Source: Lysobacterales bacterium
GTDB taxonomy: Bacteria > Pseudomonadota > Gammaproteobacteria > Xanthomonadales > SZUA-5
Direction: 5' to 3'
Length of the DNA: 64,000 nt
Assembly: GCA_022844165.1 (NCBI GenBank)
Contig: JALHMH010000004.1
Coordinates: 136,197-200,196, forward strand
Position numbers and translations under genes: made by a program. The notes beneath the pieces are model-generated. The model searched no databases. It saw only the letters and a list, made by a program, of their open reading frames with translations, and was not told the origin of the DNA. Positions 18,414-28,473 of this stretch are shown piece after piece. Each line of letters opens with the position of its first letter. The first letter of the stretch is position 1.

Positions 18414-20261
18414 TCACTGCGCCGTTTCTGTGTCGCCTCGCGAAGACTGGCGCAGACGCACTTTCGCCAAGGCGCGGTCGAACTTCTGTCGTTCCGGGTG
18501 ATCGGCGGGATAGCTGACTTCGATCACGGGCCGGGCGCGTTCTAGTTCTGATGCGGCCAGTTCGAGCGCACCTTGCGCCATCGCTACTTCGGCACGCAGC
18601 CATGCTGCTTCGGCCTGACGTTCGGGTGAAAACTGCTGGCGATGTGATTGGTGCAGTTGTACAACTTCGGCCCATGCGGCAGCTGCGCCGTCCAGATCGC
18701 CCAGGTGCATCAAGGCGCGTGCGCGTTGGCGTTGAACGTTTTCGGTGTCGCCAATCGAGACGGTGCCGGCAAGCGCACGGGCACTGGCGAGATCGAGAAG
18801 CTGTCGGGCGCGCTCGGTTTCGCCCAAACCTGCCAATGTGGCCGCGATGCTGGAAAGCGCGTTCAGTGCAGGCCCGGAGGGTGTACTCAGATGCGCCGCT
18901 TCGATCCGTTGCGCCAACATCAATGCGGTCTCGCGGTGATCAACGATCAGCGCCCACAGTCGCAAAGCGTCGATTGTCTCCGAGGCCGTCAGTGCGGCGC
19001 CGATTCTCAGCGCTCGATCGAGCACGATTTGCGCGTCTTCGAATCGACCCAGATTGATCAACCCGGCCGCCAACTCGCTGGAGGCCTCAAGGACAAGGGC
19101 CGGCGGCGCGTCTTTTCGGTTGGCAAGCACACTCGCGGCAGCCAGCAATAAATCGCCCGCGGGTGGCTCCCGCCCGCGATAACGATCCGGACTGACCGCC
19201 GAAATCACATCGATCAGAGTCGCCAGATGGGCGCGGGCTTGTGCCGCCTCGTGTGCGGCTACCCGGGCCTGATAAGCAAAGCCGATGCCACCGACCGCTA
19301 ACGCCGCCGCCACGGTGCCGCCTGCCAGGAGGGGCCATCGATGGATGCGCGCGAAGGCCATCGTCCGCTCACGACGACTGTCGATGCCGCTGCGCAGCGG
19401 TTTTCCGGCTCGCGCATCGCGTAGATCGTCGGCCAGGGCAGTGGCACTGGGATACCGCGCGGTCGCCTGTTCGTGGGTGGCGCGATCAGCGATGCGCTTT
19501 GCGCTGGCCGTCAGTTCGTCGCCCAACAGCTCTGCGATCAGTCGACCGATGGCGTACACATCGACAGCTGTTGTGGCGATCTCTCCCCGATGCTGCTCTG
19601 GCGCAGCGTATCGCGGGGTCATGGGCCGCAGATCGGTCAATGTGGCGCATTGGTCCGAGTCGTCTTCCAGCTTGGCGATTCCAAAATCCAGCAGCCGCGG
19701 ATGGCCGTCGCTGGCCAACATGACGTTGCCTGGCTTGATATCGCGGTGAATGACCAGTGCCGCATGAGCGTATGCCACGGCTTCGCAAAGTTCGATGAGA
19801 ATGCCCAGGCGCTGATCGACCGACAAACGCAGCCGTGCTTCCATCAACGTGGTGCCGTCGATCAGCTCCATCGCCAACCAGGGTTGGCCATCGCGATCGA
19901 TGCCGCCGTCCAACAGCTTCGCGATGTGTGGATGCTGAAGGCGCGACAGGATTGCGCGTTCGCGTGCAAAGCGCTGCGCACGTTCAGGGCCAAGGCCGTG
20001 GTGCATCCGTTTGAGCGCGACCGCCTGTTCGAATGCACCATCGTCGCGTCGCGCCAGGTACACCACGCCCATCCCGCCGCGGCCAAGTTCTTTTTCGATA
20101 CGGTACGGACCAATTCGCGCTGGACTGGCTTGATCTAACAGCGCCAACAACTCCTCATGCAGGTCGCTGTCGACTTGAGCCAGCGCGGCGCTTCTGAGAG
20201 GCAATGGCACATCGAGCAATCGATGGAAGGCGTTGCGCAAACGATCGAAGCGCGCGTCCAT
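18414..20261 (-). CDS. Membrane Ser/Thr protein kinase with periplasmic TPR region
   Basis: 615 residues from ATG 20261, two bases after the ECF sigma stop. A helical N-terminus (1-48) precedes the kinase domain: ELGRGGMGVVYLA (about 58-70), VALK Lys84, catalytic HRDIKPGNVML (172-182), DFG 192-194 and YAAPEQ. One membrane segment lies near 305-325 (PLLAGGTVAAALAVGGI), and the C-terminal 280 residues are TPR-like helices, predicted extracytoplasmic. No PASTA domains. It probably phosphorylates or signals to the adjacent ECF sigma factor. Confidence 0.9.
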   Translation of the reverse strand: MDARFDRLRNAFHRLLDVPLPLRSAALAQVDSDLHEELLALLDQASPARIGPYRIEKELGRGGMGVVYLARRDDGAFEQAVALKRMHHGLGPERAQRFARERAILSRLQHPHIAKLLDGGIDRDGQPWLAMELIDGTTLMEARLRLSVDQRLGILIELCEAVAYAHAALVIHRDIKPGNVMLASDGHPRLLDFGIAKLEDDSDQCATLTDLRPMTPRYAAPEQHRGEIATTAVDVYAIGRLIAELLGDELTASAKRIADRATHEQATARYPSATALADDLRDARAGKPLRSGIDSRRERTMAFARIHRWPLLAGGTVAAALAVGGIGFAYQARVAAHEAAQARAHLATLIDVISAVSPDRYRGREPPAGDLLLAAASVLANRKDAPPALVLEASSELAAGLINLGRFEDAQIVLDRALRIGAALTASETIDALRLWALIVDHRETALMLAQRIEAAHLSTPSGPALNALSSIAATLAGLGETERARQLLDLASARALAGTVSIGDTENVQRQRARALMHLGDLDGAAAAWAEVVQLHQSHRQQFSPERQAEAAWLRAEVAMAQGALELAASELERARPVIEVSYPADHPERQKFDRALAKVRLRQSSRGDTETAQ

Positions 20262-20263
20262 GG

Positions 20264-20839
20264 TCAAGACAATCGCTGCGCCAGCCACGCCCTTGCAAAC
20301 GCATAATCGCGATACACGGTGCGTTCGTCGATGTCGAGCAACGCGGCCACCTCGCCGACCTCAAGGCCCCCGAAGTACCGCAGTTCGACGATGCTCGCGA
20401 CACGGGCATCCGCCAGGCCCAGATCGGCGAGCGCCGCGTCGAGGTCAAGCAGATCGTGAGTTGCATCGATGGCAACCGGCATCCACTGAGTGATGTCGAC
20501 GCGCTGCCAGTCGCCGCCGCGCTTTTCGCGTCCGATCGCGCGTGCCCGATCGATCAGCAGTTGCCGCATCACTTTGGCGGCGGTGGTGAAAAAATGCTTG
20601 CGGTTCTGCAGATTCAGCGATTGCGCGCCGATCAGTTTGAGCAGAGCGTCGTGCACCAGGGCGGTGGGTTGCAGGGTCGCATGATGGTCCTTGCCACGCA
20701 GGGCGCTGGCCGCGAGCTGTCGAAGCTGCCCGTATACGGCGGGCACAAGCCGGGCAAACGCGTCCGCATCGCCTTGTTGCCACGCACTAAGCCAGGTCGT
20801 GATCTCGTTGTCATGCATGTTTCGATGACCGCTCGTCAT
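20264..20839 (-). CDS. ECF RNA polymerase sigma factor (kinase-associated type)
   Basis: 191 residues. Region 2 spans about 15-95 (VPAVYGQLRQLAASAL, LVHDALLKL, FFTTAAKVMRQLLIDRARA), region 4 about 125-188 (VELRYFGGLEVGEVAALLDIDERTVYRDYAFARAWL). This is the ECF type usually encoded beside a Ser/Thr kinase instead of an anti-sigma factor. The ATG at 20839 overlaps the stop of the beta-propeller gene as ATGA; a second ATG lies at 20818. Its targets are unknown. Confidence 0.9.
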   Translation of the reverse strand: MTSGHRNMHDNEITTWLSAWQQGDADAFARLVPAVYGQLRQLAASALRGKDHHATLQPTALVHDALLKLIGAQSLNLQNRKHFFTTAAKVMRQLLIDRARAIGREKRGGDWQRVDITQWMPVAIDATHDLLDLDAALADLGLADARVASIVELRYFGGLEVGEVAALLDIDERTVYRDYAFARAWLAQRLS

Positions 20840-23800
20840 TTTGGAACCACGATTCGCGGCGCGTTGGCCGCATCCAGTGCAGCTTCCAATTGCGCTAACT
20901 CAGTGGTTCGCAGCGTCGCCAGCGCGCGCTCAATGGCGTTTAGTTCTGCGAGCAGTTGATCGCGTCGCGTCGTCATGCCCTGCGTCGGCGCGTGGTCGCT
21001 ATCTTGCGTCCACGAATACAGCGGCGCCAGTTGCGAATGCAGCATGGCGCCGCCTTCGTGGCCGGTCAGAATGTCGTAGACCACTTCGGCTTTGGGATTG
21101 TGCAATCGCGATTCGATGGCGCTCACGGCAGTGAGCAGCTTTTGCGCAGCGGCGGAAATCTCTGCGTGATTGACGTGCCGCAGCCTCAGATCCGCGGCTT
21201 GTTGGTGCACGGCTTTGGTCGTTTCGATGAGCGTCGTCGTGCGATCAAGCGCGTCGCGTAACGACAACGCAAACGCTTGATTGGCGCGCAACGCCGCCGC
21301 GTCTGCCGGCGAACGTGGATCGGCTCTGACTTCGACGCTGCCGTCGATGCGCTTGCCATCCACCGTCAAGCGCAACGTGTAGACACCCGGCAGCGCCAGT
21401 GGCCCCAGATCCGGATTGCCAAGATCGACCTTGGTAGCGAAACGCCGTGCTCCCTCCAGTCGCAGGTCCCACACCGCTTGTTGCAAGCCGATACGCTTGC
21501 TCAACGCCGGCTTGGGTTCTTCTTCGGGTTCATCGGGGTCGTCGCCCGCATATCTGGCAGGTACTGGTTTCGACGACAGCGTCCGCAGTGTGCGGCCGTC
21601 GGCGTCGAGGATGCTCAGGCTGATCTCGTCTTTCGGTTCAACGCCCAACCAGTAGCGAATGATCGCGCCATCCGGCGGATTGGGTAACGCACCGCGGGCG
21701 AGAAAATCCCAGCGCGCCTCGCTGCGAAACCGATGCCCCACAGCACCGGGCAACAGCGCCACATTTTGTGCGCGTGCGGCGGGCAGGGCGCGTAAGCTGG
21801 CCAGACCTTCCAAGACCCAGAACGATCGGCCTCTCGTGGCGACGATCAGATCGCCATGTTTGACTTCAAGATCGGTCACTGTCACGCGCGGCAGGTTCAG
21901 CGTCAGATCCGCCCAGTTGCCGCCGCCATTGTGCGAGTACCAGATGCCGCGGTCGGTGCCCAAATACAGAACATTGGCATCGTCGCGATCTTCGCGCAGC
22001 ACCCACAGCGGCAGATCGTCCGGCAATCCGGTGCTCACACTTTGCCAACTGCGGCCAAAATCGCGTGTGCGGAACAGGTACGGCCGGAAATCATCCATGC
22101 GATAGCGATGGACGACAACGTACGCAGTTCCAGCCGACACCCGCGATGGTTCGATGAACTCGACAGTGCCCCATTCAGGCATTCCTTTGGGGGTGATGTT
22201 GGACCAGCTGGCGCCGGCATCGCGACTGAGGTGAACCAGGCCATCGTCGCTGCCCACCCAGATTTCGCCTGCGGTCACCGGCGATTCGGCAATCGAAAAA
22301 ATCGTGCCGTAGGTTTCAACGCCCGTGATGTCCCCGGTGATCGGCCCACCTGTCCACTGTTGTTTGCTGGTGTCGTTGCGCGTCAGGTCGCCGCTGATGG
22401 TGCTCCAGCTCTGACCTTGATCGTTGCTGCGGAACAGCACATTGGCGCCGTGGTAAACCACTTTCAGATTGTGCGGCGAGGCGGCCAGTGGCGCGGTCCA
22501 CTGGAAGCGGTAATCGAGCTTCTCGGGCGCCATGCCGGAAGGATTGGCCGGCCACGCGCTGATGTTGCGGATTTGGCCCGTGCCGATGATCGTGTGCGAG
22601 AGATAACCGCCGTATTCGCCGGCGTAGATGCCGCCTGGCGTACTCGGATCGAACAGCACATCGCCGGCTTCGCCGCCGCCGATCATGAGCCAGTTGCCGA
22701 GCGGATTGTCGCCATTGACCAACGAGCGCGATGGTCCCATCGCGGTGCCCCAATCCTGAATCGTGCCGGCGATCCGATAGGGAATGCTGTCGTCCACATC
22801 GAGATTGTAGATTTGCGCCAATGGCAGCGGCGGCGTGTACCAGGTCTTGCCGCCATCCAGCGTGATGTCGAGGCCACCATCGTTGCCGCTGATCAGGCGC
22901 TTTGGATTGCTGGGATCGATCCAGATGTCGTGATGATCGCCGTGATGCGGTCCGGACACTTGATGCACGGTCTTGCCGCCATCGATGCTGCGCAGCAAAG
23001 GAACCTGCGGGAACCAGATCACATCCGCGTTGGTTGGATCGATGGTCAGTACCGTGTAATACCAGGCGCGCTGTTGCAACGAGCGGTGGGTATTGATGCG
23101 TTTCCAGGAACTGCCAGCGTCGTCGGAGCGGAACAATCCGCCCTGTTCTGCTTCGATCAAGGCGTACACGCGTTGCGCATCGCTCGGTGCCACACGCACG
23201 CCGACCTTGCCCCAATCGCCCTCTGGCAGGCCGGCTTCCGTCAGCTGAGTCCAGGTATCGCCACCGTCGATGGAACGATACAAACCGCCGCCTGGCCCGC
23301 CGCTGGTGGCAATCCAGGGCGAACGGCGGAACTGCCACAGACCTGCGTAGACGATGTTGGGGTGTTGCGGATCGAGTGCCACGTCAGAGGCGCCGGTATC
23401 GGCGTCCTTCTTCAACACCAACTGCCAGCTGCGGCCGCCATCGCTCGTGCGGTAGACGCCGCGTTCTGCGCCCGGCCCGAATGGCGAACCCAACACCGCT
23501 GCATAGGCAATGTTCGGATCGCGCGGGTGAACGACCATCGTGCCGACCTGGCCGCGCCCTTTCCAGACATGTGTCCAGTTCTGGCCCGCATCGATCGATT
23601 TCCAGATGCCCAGGCCGATCGCCACATTGCCCCTTGGATTGGCCTCGCCGCCGCCGACATAAATGACATTAGGATCGCTCGGCGCGACGGCGATCGAACC
23701 GATCGACTGGCTGATTTCTTTGTCGAAAATCGGCGCCCAGTCCCGGCCATCGTTGTTGCTCTTCCAGACGCCGCCCTGGGCTGCAGCCGCGTACAACACT

Positions 23801-23973
23801 TGCGTGCCCGGTACGCCGTCGACACGCGTAAACCGGCCGCCGACGCTCGGGCCGATCAATCGGTAACTCAGTTCGCCGTAGTCCGACGATTTCGCTTCTT
23901 TGGGCTTGGCCGCGTCAATCGGAGCGCAGATCAGGCAGCCGCACAGGCAGGACAGCATCAGGCGCAAGAGCAT
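20836..23973 (-). CDS. Large secreted Asp-box (BNR/VPS10-like) beta-propeller protein
   Basis: 1045 residues from ATG 23973 (MLLRLMLSCLCGCLIC...DAAKP, a signal peptide); the upstream-extended frame has no signal. About eleven Asp-box motifs of the S/T-x-D-x-G-x-x-W kind (SNNDGRDW, SIDAGQNW, TSDGGRSW, SIDGGDTW, SDDAGSSW, SNDQGQSW, SRDAGASW) build one or two beta-propellers as in VPS10/sortilin and xyloglucan-binding proteins. The C-terminal third (from about residue 780) contains a beta-sandwich and a helical tail. Probably exported and binding glycan or protein. Its stop overlaps the ECF sigma start, making it the first gene of that operon. Confidence 0.85.
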   Translation of the reverse strand: MLLRLMLSCLCGCLICAPIDAAKPKEAKSSDYGELSYRLIGPSVGGRFTRVDGVPGTQVLYAAAAQGGVWKSNNDGRDWAPIFDKEISQSIGSIAVAPSDPNVIYVGGGEANPRGNVAIGLGIWKSIDAGQNWTHVWKGRGQVGTMVVHPRDPNIAYAAVLGSPFGPGAERGVYRTSDGGRSWQLVLKKDADTGASDVALDPQHPNIVYAGLWQFRRSPWIATSGGPGGGLYRSIDGGDTWTQLTEAGLPEGDWGKVGVRVAPSDAQRVYALIEAEQGGLFRSDDAGSSWKRINTHRSLQQRAWYYTVLTIDPTNADVIWFPQVPLLRSIDGGKTVHQVSGPHHGDHHDIWIDPSNPKRLISGNDGGLDITLDGGKTWYTPPLPLAQIYNLDVDDSIPYRIAGTIQDWGTAMGPSRSLVNGDNPLGNWLMIGGGEAGDVLFDPSTPGGIYAGEYGGYLSHTIIGTGQIRNISAWPANPSGMAPEKLDYRFQWTAPLAASPHNLKVVYHGANVLFRSNDQGQSWSTISGDLTRNDTSKQQWTGGPITGDITGVETYGTIFSIAESPVTAGEIWVGSDDGLVHLSRDAGASWSNITPKGMPEWGTVEFIEPSRVSAGTAYVVVHRYRMDDFRPYLFRTRDFGRSWQSVSTGLPDDLPLWVLREDRDDANVLYLGTDRGIWYSHNGGGNWADLTLNLPRVTVTDLEVKHGDLIVATRGRSFWVLEGLASLRALPAARAQNVALLPGAVGHRFRSEARWDFLARGALPNPPDGAIIRYWLGVEPKDEISLSILDADGRTLRTLSSKPVPARYAGDDPDEPEEEPKPALSKRIGLQQAVWDLRLEGARRFATKVDLGNPDLGPLALPGVYTLRLTVDGKRIDGSVEVRADPRSPADAAALRANQAFALSLRDALDRTTTLIETTKAVHQQAADLRLRHVNHAEISAAAQKLLTAVSAIESRLHNPKAEVVYDILTGHEGGAMLHSQLAPLYSWTQDSDHAPTQGMTTRRDQLLAELNAIERALATLRTTELAQLEAALDAANAPRIVVPK

Positions 23974-24226
23974 GTCGCATCCAGATTCGGAGTGGAACAA
24001 CGATGATGTCACGTGGCGCTCGATGGGTCTAAGTGTCGCTACATCCATGCACCTGGGATTCGCCGGCACCGGTACCCGTGCGGCGCGCAGCCTGGATGCA
24101 AATACTGAACAACCGCGCAATCTTGCGCCTGCGGCGGATGTATCGCTCATCCTGCGAACCGCTCATTGTGCTGGAATAGACAGTTTGTGCGTGGGCTTTT
24201 CGCACTTTTTGCCAGGATCACGCTTC

Positions 24227-25255
24227 ATGTCTTCTTCGTACGCGATCAAAACACTCGGTTGGCTCGCTGCATTCATGCTTTTAACGACCAGCGTTGCGTT
24301 CGCCCAGGTGCCGTCTGAGCCCACGATTTCAGTGCAACCAGCCTCGGCGCTGGCCGTCGAGAATCGCCTGTCTGCCAGCGCTTCGGTGCAAGCGCAGAAC
24401 GATTCGGCTATCGCCGCAGAGTTGGCGGCTACGATCGCAGAGGTGCACGTAGAAGCAGGGCGCAACGTGAGCAAGGGGCAGTTGCTCGTGAGCCTGGACG
24501 CGCGTGATGCGAAGCTTGCGCTCCGCCAGGCGGATGCGGCGCTCGATGCCGCGAGAGCGCAATTGCTGCTGGCCACGCAGCGCGCCGAACGCGGACGTCG
24601 ACTGCGTGCCGACCGGCATATCAGCGAAGACGAGTTGCTGGCGTTGCAGACCGGACAGGTTGCAGCGGATGCGCAGGCGACTCAGGCGCGGGCAGCGCGC
24701 GATGCCGCGGCGCGCCAATTGGAAAAGTGCAGCGTTCATGCGCCTTTTTCGGGCGTCGTATTGGAGCGTCACGCGCACGTCGGCGCGCTGGCTGCGCCGG
24801 GGACACCGCTGCTAAGGCTGGTCTCGACCGCTGCCGCAGAAGTGGAGGCACAACTGTCGCCGGATGCGGCTGAACAGATTGCGCCAGCGGTTCGAATCGA
24901 GTTCGAGTCGCAGCAACGGCGCTATGCCCTCAAGCTCGCGGCGTTGTCGCCGGTGATGGAACGCAGCACGCGCACGCGGCTCGCGCGTTTTGTCTTCGTG
25001 ACTGACAGCGCGCCGGCAGGCAGCACAGGTCAGGTCAGTTGGATCGCGCCTGGCCTGTTGCTGCCGGCGGAGTTGATGGTCAAACGCGGCGACGAACGAG
25101 GTGCGTTTATCGTCGTGGACGGCAAGGCACGATTTGTTCCGGCGAAGTCCGCTGAGGAAGGCCGGCGATTCCAACTCGACGTGCCGCCCGAAACGCTGGT
25201 GGTCCACCGCGGTCAACAATCGCTCCATGACGGCGACGTGGTGCCAACAGAATGA
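24227..25255 (+). CDS. RND efflux periplasmic adaptor subunit (MFP)
   Basis: 342 residues from ATG 24227, preceded by AGGA; signal peptide MSSSYAIKTLGWLAAFMLLTT (cut near AFAQ). It has a lipoyl/barrel-sandwich half-motif IAEVHVEAGRNVSKGQLL, a short coiled-coil hairpin (about 95-155), the second lipoyl half VHAPFSGVVLERHAHVG and a C-terminal beta-barrel. It connects the inner-membrane pump to an outer-membrane channel. It overlaps the pump gene by 4 bases. No TolC-type gene is in the cluster. Confidence 0.9.
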   Translation: MSSSYAIKTLGWLAAFMLLTTSVAFAQVPSEPTISVQPASALAVENRLSASASVQAQNDSAIAAELAATIAEVHVEAGRNVSKGQLLVSLDARDAKLALRQADAALDAARAQLLLATQRAERGRRLRADRHISEDELLALQTGQVAADAQATQARAARDAAARQLEKCSVHAPFSGVVLERHAHVGALAAPGTPLLRLVSTAAAEVEAQLSPDAAEQIAPAVRIEFESQQRRYALKLAALSPVMERSTRTRLARFVFVTDSAPAGSTGQVSWIAPGLLLPAELMVKRGDERGAFIVVDGKARFVPAKSAEEGRRFQLDVPPETLVVHRGQQSLHDGDVVPTE

Positions 25256-28200
25256 AATTGATCGAGCGCCTGATCACTCACCATCCGCTCGCCAATATTG
25301 CCTTTGCGGTCGTTTTGGTCATGGGCGCTATTGCGTATCTCAAGATGCCGCGCGAGCAGGATCCGGAGATCAATTTCAACTGGCTGAACATCTCAACGGC
25401 GCTTCCCGGCGCCTCCGCCGAAGATGTCGAGGCGAAGATCACCAACCCACTCGAAGACGCGTTGCGCAATGTGCAGGACGTGCGCTGGGTGATCAGTTCT
25501 TCGCGCGAAGGCGTGAGCAACATCCTGGTCCGTTTTCGCGAGATCAACGAACGCAGCTTCGACAAACGCGTGAACGACGTGCGGCGCGAAGTGCAGAACA
25601 AAGCCAACGCCGAGCTGCCGACCGAAGCGCTGGATCCGGACATCCTTGAAATTACCACTGCGAACGGTTTTCCCACGGCGATGGTGGTGCTGAGTGGACA
25701 GGCCGACGACGAACAGCTGCGACTCGCCGCGCGCAACGTGCGTGAGGATATTCAGCGCATCGGTGGCGTCGATCGTGTCCTGGCGCTGGGGTTTCGCGAC
25801 CCCGAACTGCGAGTGGAATTCGACCCGCAGCAGCTTGCCGCGAGAGGCGTCCATGCGGTGCAATTGTCCGACGCGCTGCGCGGTTGGTTTCGCGATGTGT
25901 TCGCCGGCAAACAAGACGCCGCCGACGCCGAATGGCTGGTGCGCGTGGCAGGTGCGGTGCCGGATGTCGAGCGTCTGGCCGGGTTCGAACTGCCGTTGAG
26001 CGATGGCGCCGTGCGCCTCGATACGCTGGCCGAAGTTCGGCGGATCAGTCAGCGTCCGCGGCAGTTGATCGCCACCGATGGCCAGCCTGCGGTGCTGATG
26101 TCGGTGACCAAAGTCAGCGGTAGTAATACGCTGGTGTTGGTCGATCGCCTGCGCGAATATGTGGAGCAAAAAAACGCCGTGCTCGCGGGCTCAGGGTTGT
26201 CGTTGTTGTTGAGCGACGATCAGTCGATTCCCACGCGTGATGCGCTGGCGATCATGCAAGACAACGCGCTGATCGGACTGCTGCTGGTGATGGCCGTGTG
26301 TTGGTTGTTCCTTGGCACGCGCATTTCGGCCATGGTCGCGTTGGGCGTGGTGTTTTCCATCGCCGGCACTTTCATCCTGCTCGATGTCACCGGGAACACG
26401 CTCAACGTCTCAGTACTGCTCGGCATCGTCATCGTTTTGGGCATGCTGGTCGACGACGCAGTGGTCGTGGTTGAGGCGATGTACTTTCGCATGCAGCGCG
26501 GCATGGATGGACTGCGTGCGGCAATCGAAAGCCTGCGTGAAGTGGGCTTGCCGGTGTTGGCCGCCGTGACCACGACGATGGCGGCTTTTTTGCCGCTGAT
26601 GTTGTTGCCCGGCATCCTCGGCAAATTCATGTTTGTGATTCCCTTTGTGGTCACCGTCGGATTGGCGGTGAGTTTGATCGAAGCGTTCTGGATGTTGCCC
26701 GCGCATGTAGTCGCCATGGGCGACAAAGCGCTGAGTGCTTCGCGCAGTCAGGCGTGGCGCGAGCGCTGGACGCATGCGCTGCGCGTCAAATACACCCGAG
26801 CGCTGATTCACGTCATGCGTCGCCCGAAACGCTATCTCAGTGGTGCGCTGCTGTTGTTCGTCGCGTCGATGGGTCTGATTGTGCTCGGCGCTGCGTTCAA
26901 TAGCGGGCCGGTACGCTTCAACTTCTTCGCCTTCGATCCGATCCGCTTGTTTTATGTCAACGTCGATTTGCCGCCGACGACGCCGATCGAAGAAAGTATT
27001 GCGCACACGCAAACGGTCGAGACCATCGTCCGTCGCCATCTCAAAGAGGGCGAGGCTCGGTCGGTGATATCCATGGCGGGCATCAAGTTCACCGACATCG
27101 AGCCGGTGTATGGCGATCGTTATGGTCAGATCGCGGTGTCGTTGAATCCGGCGACGGCCGAGTCGCGGCTGATCGACGAGATCATCGAGGGCATGCGTGC
27201 CGACATCGAATCGGCGCCGGTGCCCGCGCAGATGTCGTTTTTCAAGGTCAGTGGCGGTCCGCCCACGGGCAAGCCGATCAGCGTCAAAGTACGCAGCGAC
27301 GATCCTGCGGAACTCGCGGGTGCGGCCGAGGCTGTCAAACGCGCCATTGCCGACATTCCTGGCGCGCGCGACATCAGCGACGATGCCAGCCCGGGGCGTA
27401 ACGAGCTCACCCTGGACGTGGACGTCGCGGCCGCGCGCGAAGCCGGTCTCGATCCGGCCGCCGTTGCGCGTCTGGTGCGCTTGCACGTCGATGGCGAGGT
27501 GGTGGCCGATTTTCGCGACCGCGGCGAGAAGGTCGAGCTACGTGTGCAGGCGCAGCCACAACGGTTCGCGCAGGTGGAAGAACTGTTGGCGCAGCCGGTG
27601 GCTTTGCCAGGCGGCGGCGAAACCCTGCTCGGTGCGCTGGTGAAACACCAGACGCGCATCAGCGCCGATCTGATCCGGCATTGGAATTTCCGCCGCGCGA
27701 TCACCGTCGAAGCCGATCTCGATCTCGACATCAACAATGCGGTCGCGGCCGCGCAGAGCCTGCGCCAGGCCTGGGAAAGCCAACGCGCCACTTACCCAGG
27801 CGCTGACCTCGATTTTTCTGGTCAACTCGACGACATCAACGAGTCTTTGGCGGCGCTCGGCCCGTTGGCACTGATGGGCATCGGTCTGATTTACCTGATT
27901 CTGGCGGCGCAATTCCGCAGCTATGGGCAGCCCTTCCTGATTCTGGTCACCGTACCGCTGGCGCTGGTGGGCGTGACCTTGGGCGTGGTGGTGTCCGGTA
28001 ATCCAGTGTCCCTGTACACGATGTATGGCGCAGTCGCTCTGATCGGTATCGCCGTCAACGGTGCCATCGTTCTGATTGACGCGGCCAATCAGCGCCGCGC
28101 GGCCGGCATGCGCACGCTGCACGCCGCAATTTATGCCGCGCGCCGCCGCGTGATCGCGATCGCGATGACCACGGGCACGACCATCGCCGGACTGTTTTCG

Positions 28201-28332
28201 CTCGCGGTTGGTCTGGCTGGCGAATCTCTGCTCTGGGGTCCGGTTGCCTCGGCCATCGTCTGGGGTCTGGCCTTTTCCAGCTTGCTGACGCTGTTCGTCG
28301 TCCCGGTGCTGTATCGGCAGTTCATGCGTTGA
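25252..28332 (+). CDS. RND efflux transporter, AcrB/HAE family
   Basis: 1026 residues, normal for the family. Twelve membrane segments in the usual arrangement: TM1 near 12-32, TM2-7 at about 335-550, TM8-12 at about 870-1025, with two large periplasmic loops. The proton-relay aspartate pair is in TM4 (GMLVDDAVVVVEAM). The pump exports drugs or other amphiphiles by proton antiport. The sequence resembles the less-characterised HAE branch (PREQDPEINFNW near the N-terminus). Substrate unknown. Confidence 0.93.
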   Translation: MKLIERLITHHPLANIAFAVVLVMGAIAYLKMPREQDPEINFNWLNISTALPGASAEDVEAKITNPLEDALRNVQDVRWVISSSREGVSNILVRFREINERSFDKRVNDVRREVQNKANAELPTEALDPDILEITTANGFPTAMVVLSGQADDEQLRLAARNVREDIQRIGGVDRVLALGFRDPELRVEFDPQQLAARGVHAVQLSDALRGWFRDVFAGKQDAADAEWLVRVAGAVPDVERLAGFELPLSDGAVRLDTLAEVRRISQRPRQLIATDGQPAVLMSVTKVSGSNTLVLVDRLREYVEQKNAVLAGSGLSLLLSDDQSIPTRDALAIMQDNALIGLLLVMAVCWLFLGTRISAMVALGVVFSIAGTFILLDVTGNTLNVSVLLGIVIVLGMLVDDAVVVVEAMYFRMQRGMDGLRAAIESLREVGLPVLAAVTTTMAAFLPLMLLPGILGKFMFVIPFVVTVGLAVSLIEAFWMLPAHVVAMGDKALSASRSQAWRERWTHALRVKYTRALIHVMRRPKRYLSGALLLFVASMGLIVLGAAFNSGPVRFNFFAFDPIRLFYVNVDLPPTTPIEESIAHTQTVETIVRRHLKEGEARSVISMAGIKFTDIEPVYGDRYGQIAVSLNPATAESRLIDEIIEGMRADIESAPVPAQMSFFKVSGGPPTGKPISVKVRSDDPAELAGAAEAVKRAIADIPGARDISDDASPGRNELTLDVDVAAAREAGLDPAAVARLVRLHVDGEVVADFRDRGEKVELRVQAQPQRFAQVEELLAQPVALPGGGETLLGALVKHQTRISADLIRHWNFRRAITVEADLDLDINNAVAAAQSLRQAWESQRATYPGADLDFSGQLDDINESLAALGPLALMGIGLIYLILAAQFRSYGQPFLILVTVPLALVGVTLGVVVSGNPVSLYTMYGAVALIGIAVNGAIVLIDAANQRRAAGMRTLHAAIYAARRRVIAIAMTTGTTIAGLFSLAVGLAGESLLWGPVASAIVWGLAFSSLLTLFVVPVLYRQFMR

Positions 28333-28473
28333 CCGTCTAAGCGCCATCGGACCATTCTGGCGGCAGTGAATGCCGATCCATGCTGTCCGCCGCCATGAGT
28401 TGTTGGATTTTGCGTTCGCTTCCTGGTGGTTTCGGCATTCTTGCCAAGGACACTATGAAAAGGGGTTCGATGG

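Noticed and set aside
22316-23338. 340-codon minus-strand frame inside the propeller gene
   Set aside because: Alternative reading frame of the same strand as the real gene; the real frame carries the Asp-box motifs.
21856-24006. 716-codon open frame on the plus strand
   Set aside because: It lies wholly antisense to the Asp-box propeller gene, whose frame has signal peptide and motifs. The plus-strand translation has no domain and reflects high G+C codon bias.
26410-27486. 358-codon minus-strand frame within the RND pump gene
   Set aside because: Antisense shadow of an intact 1026-residue transporter; composition is Arg/His/Asp-rich and no motif is present.
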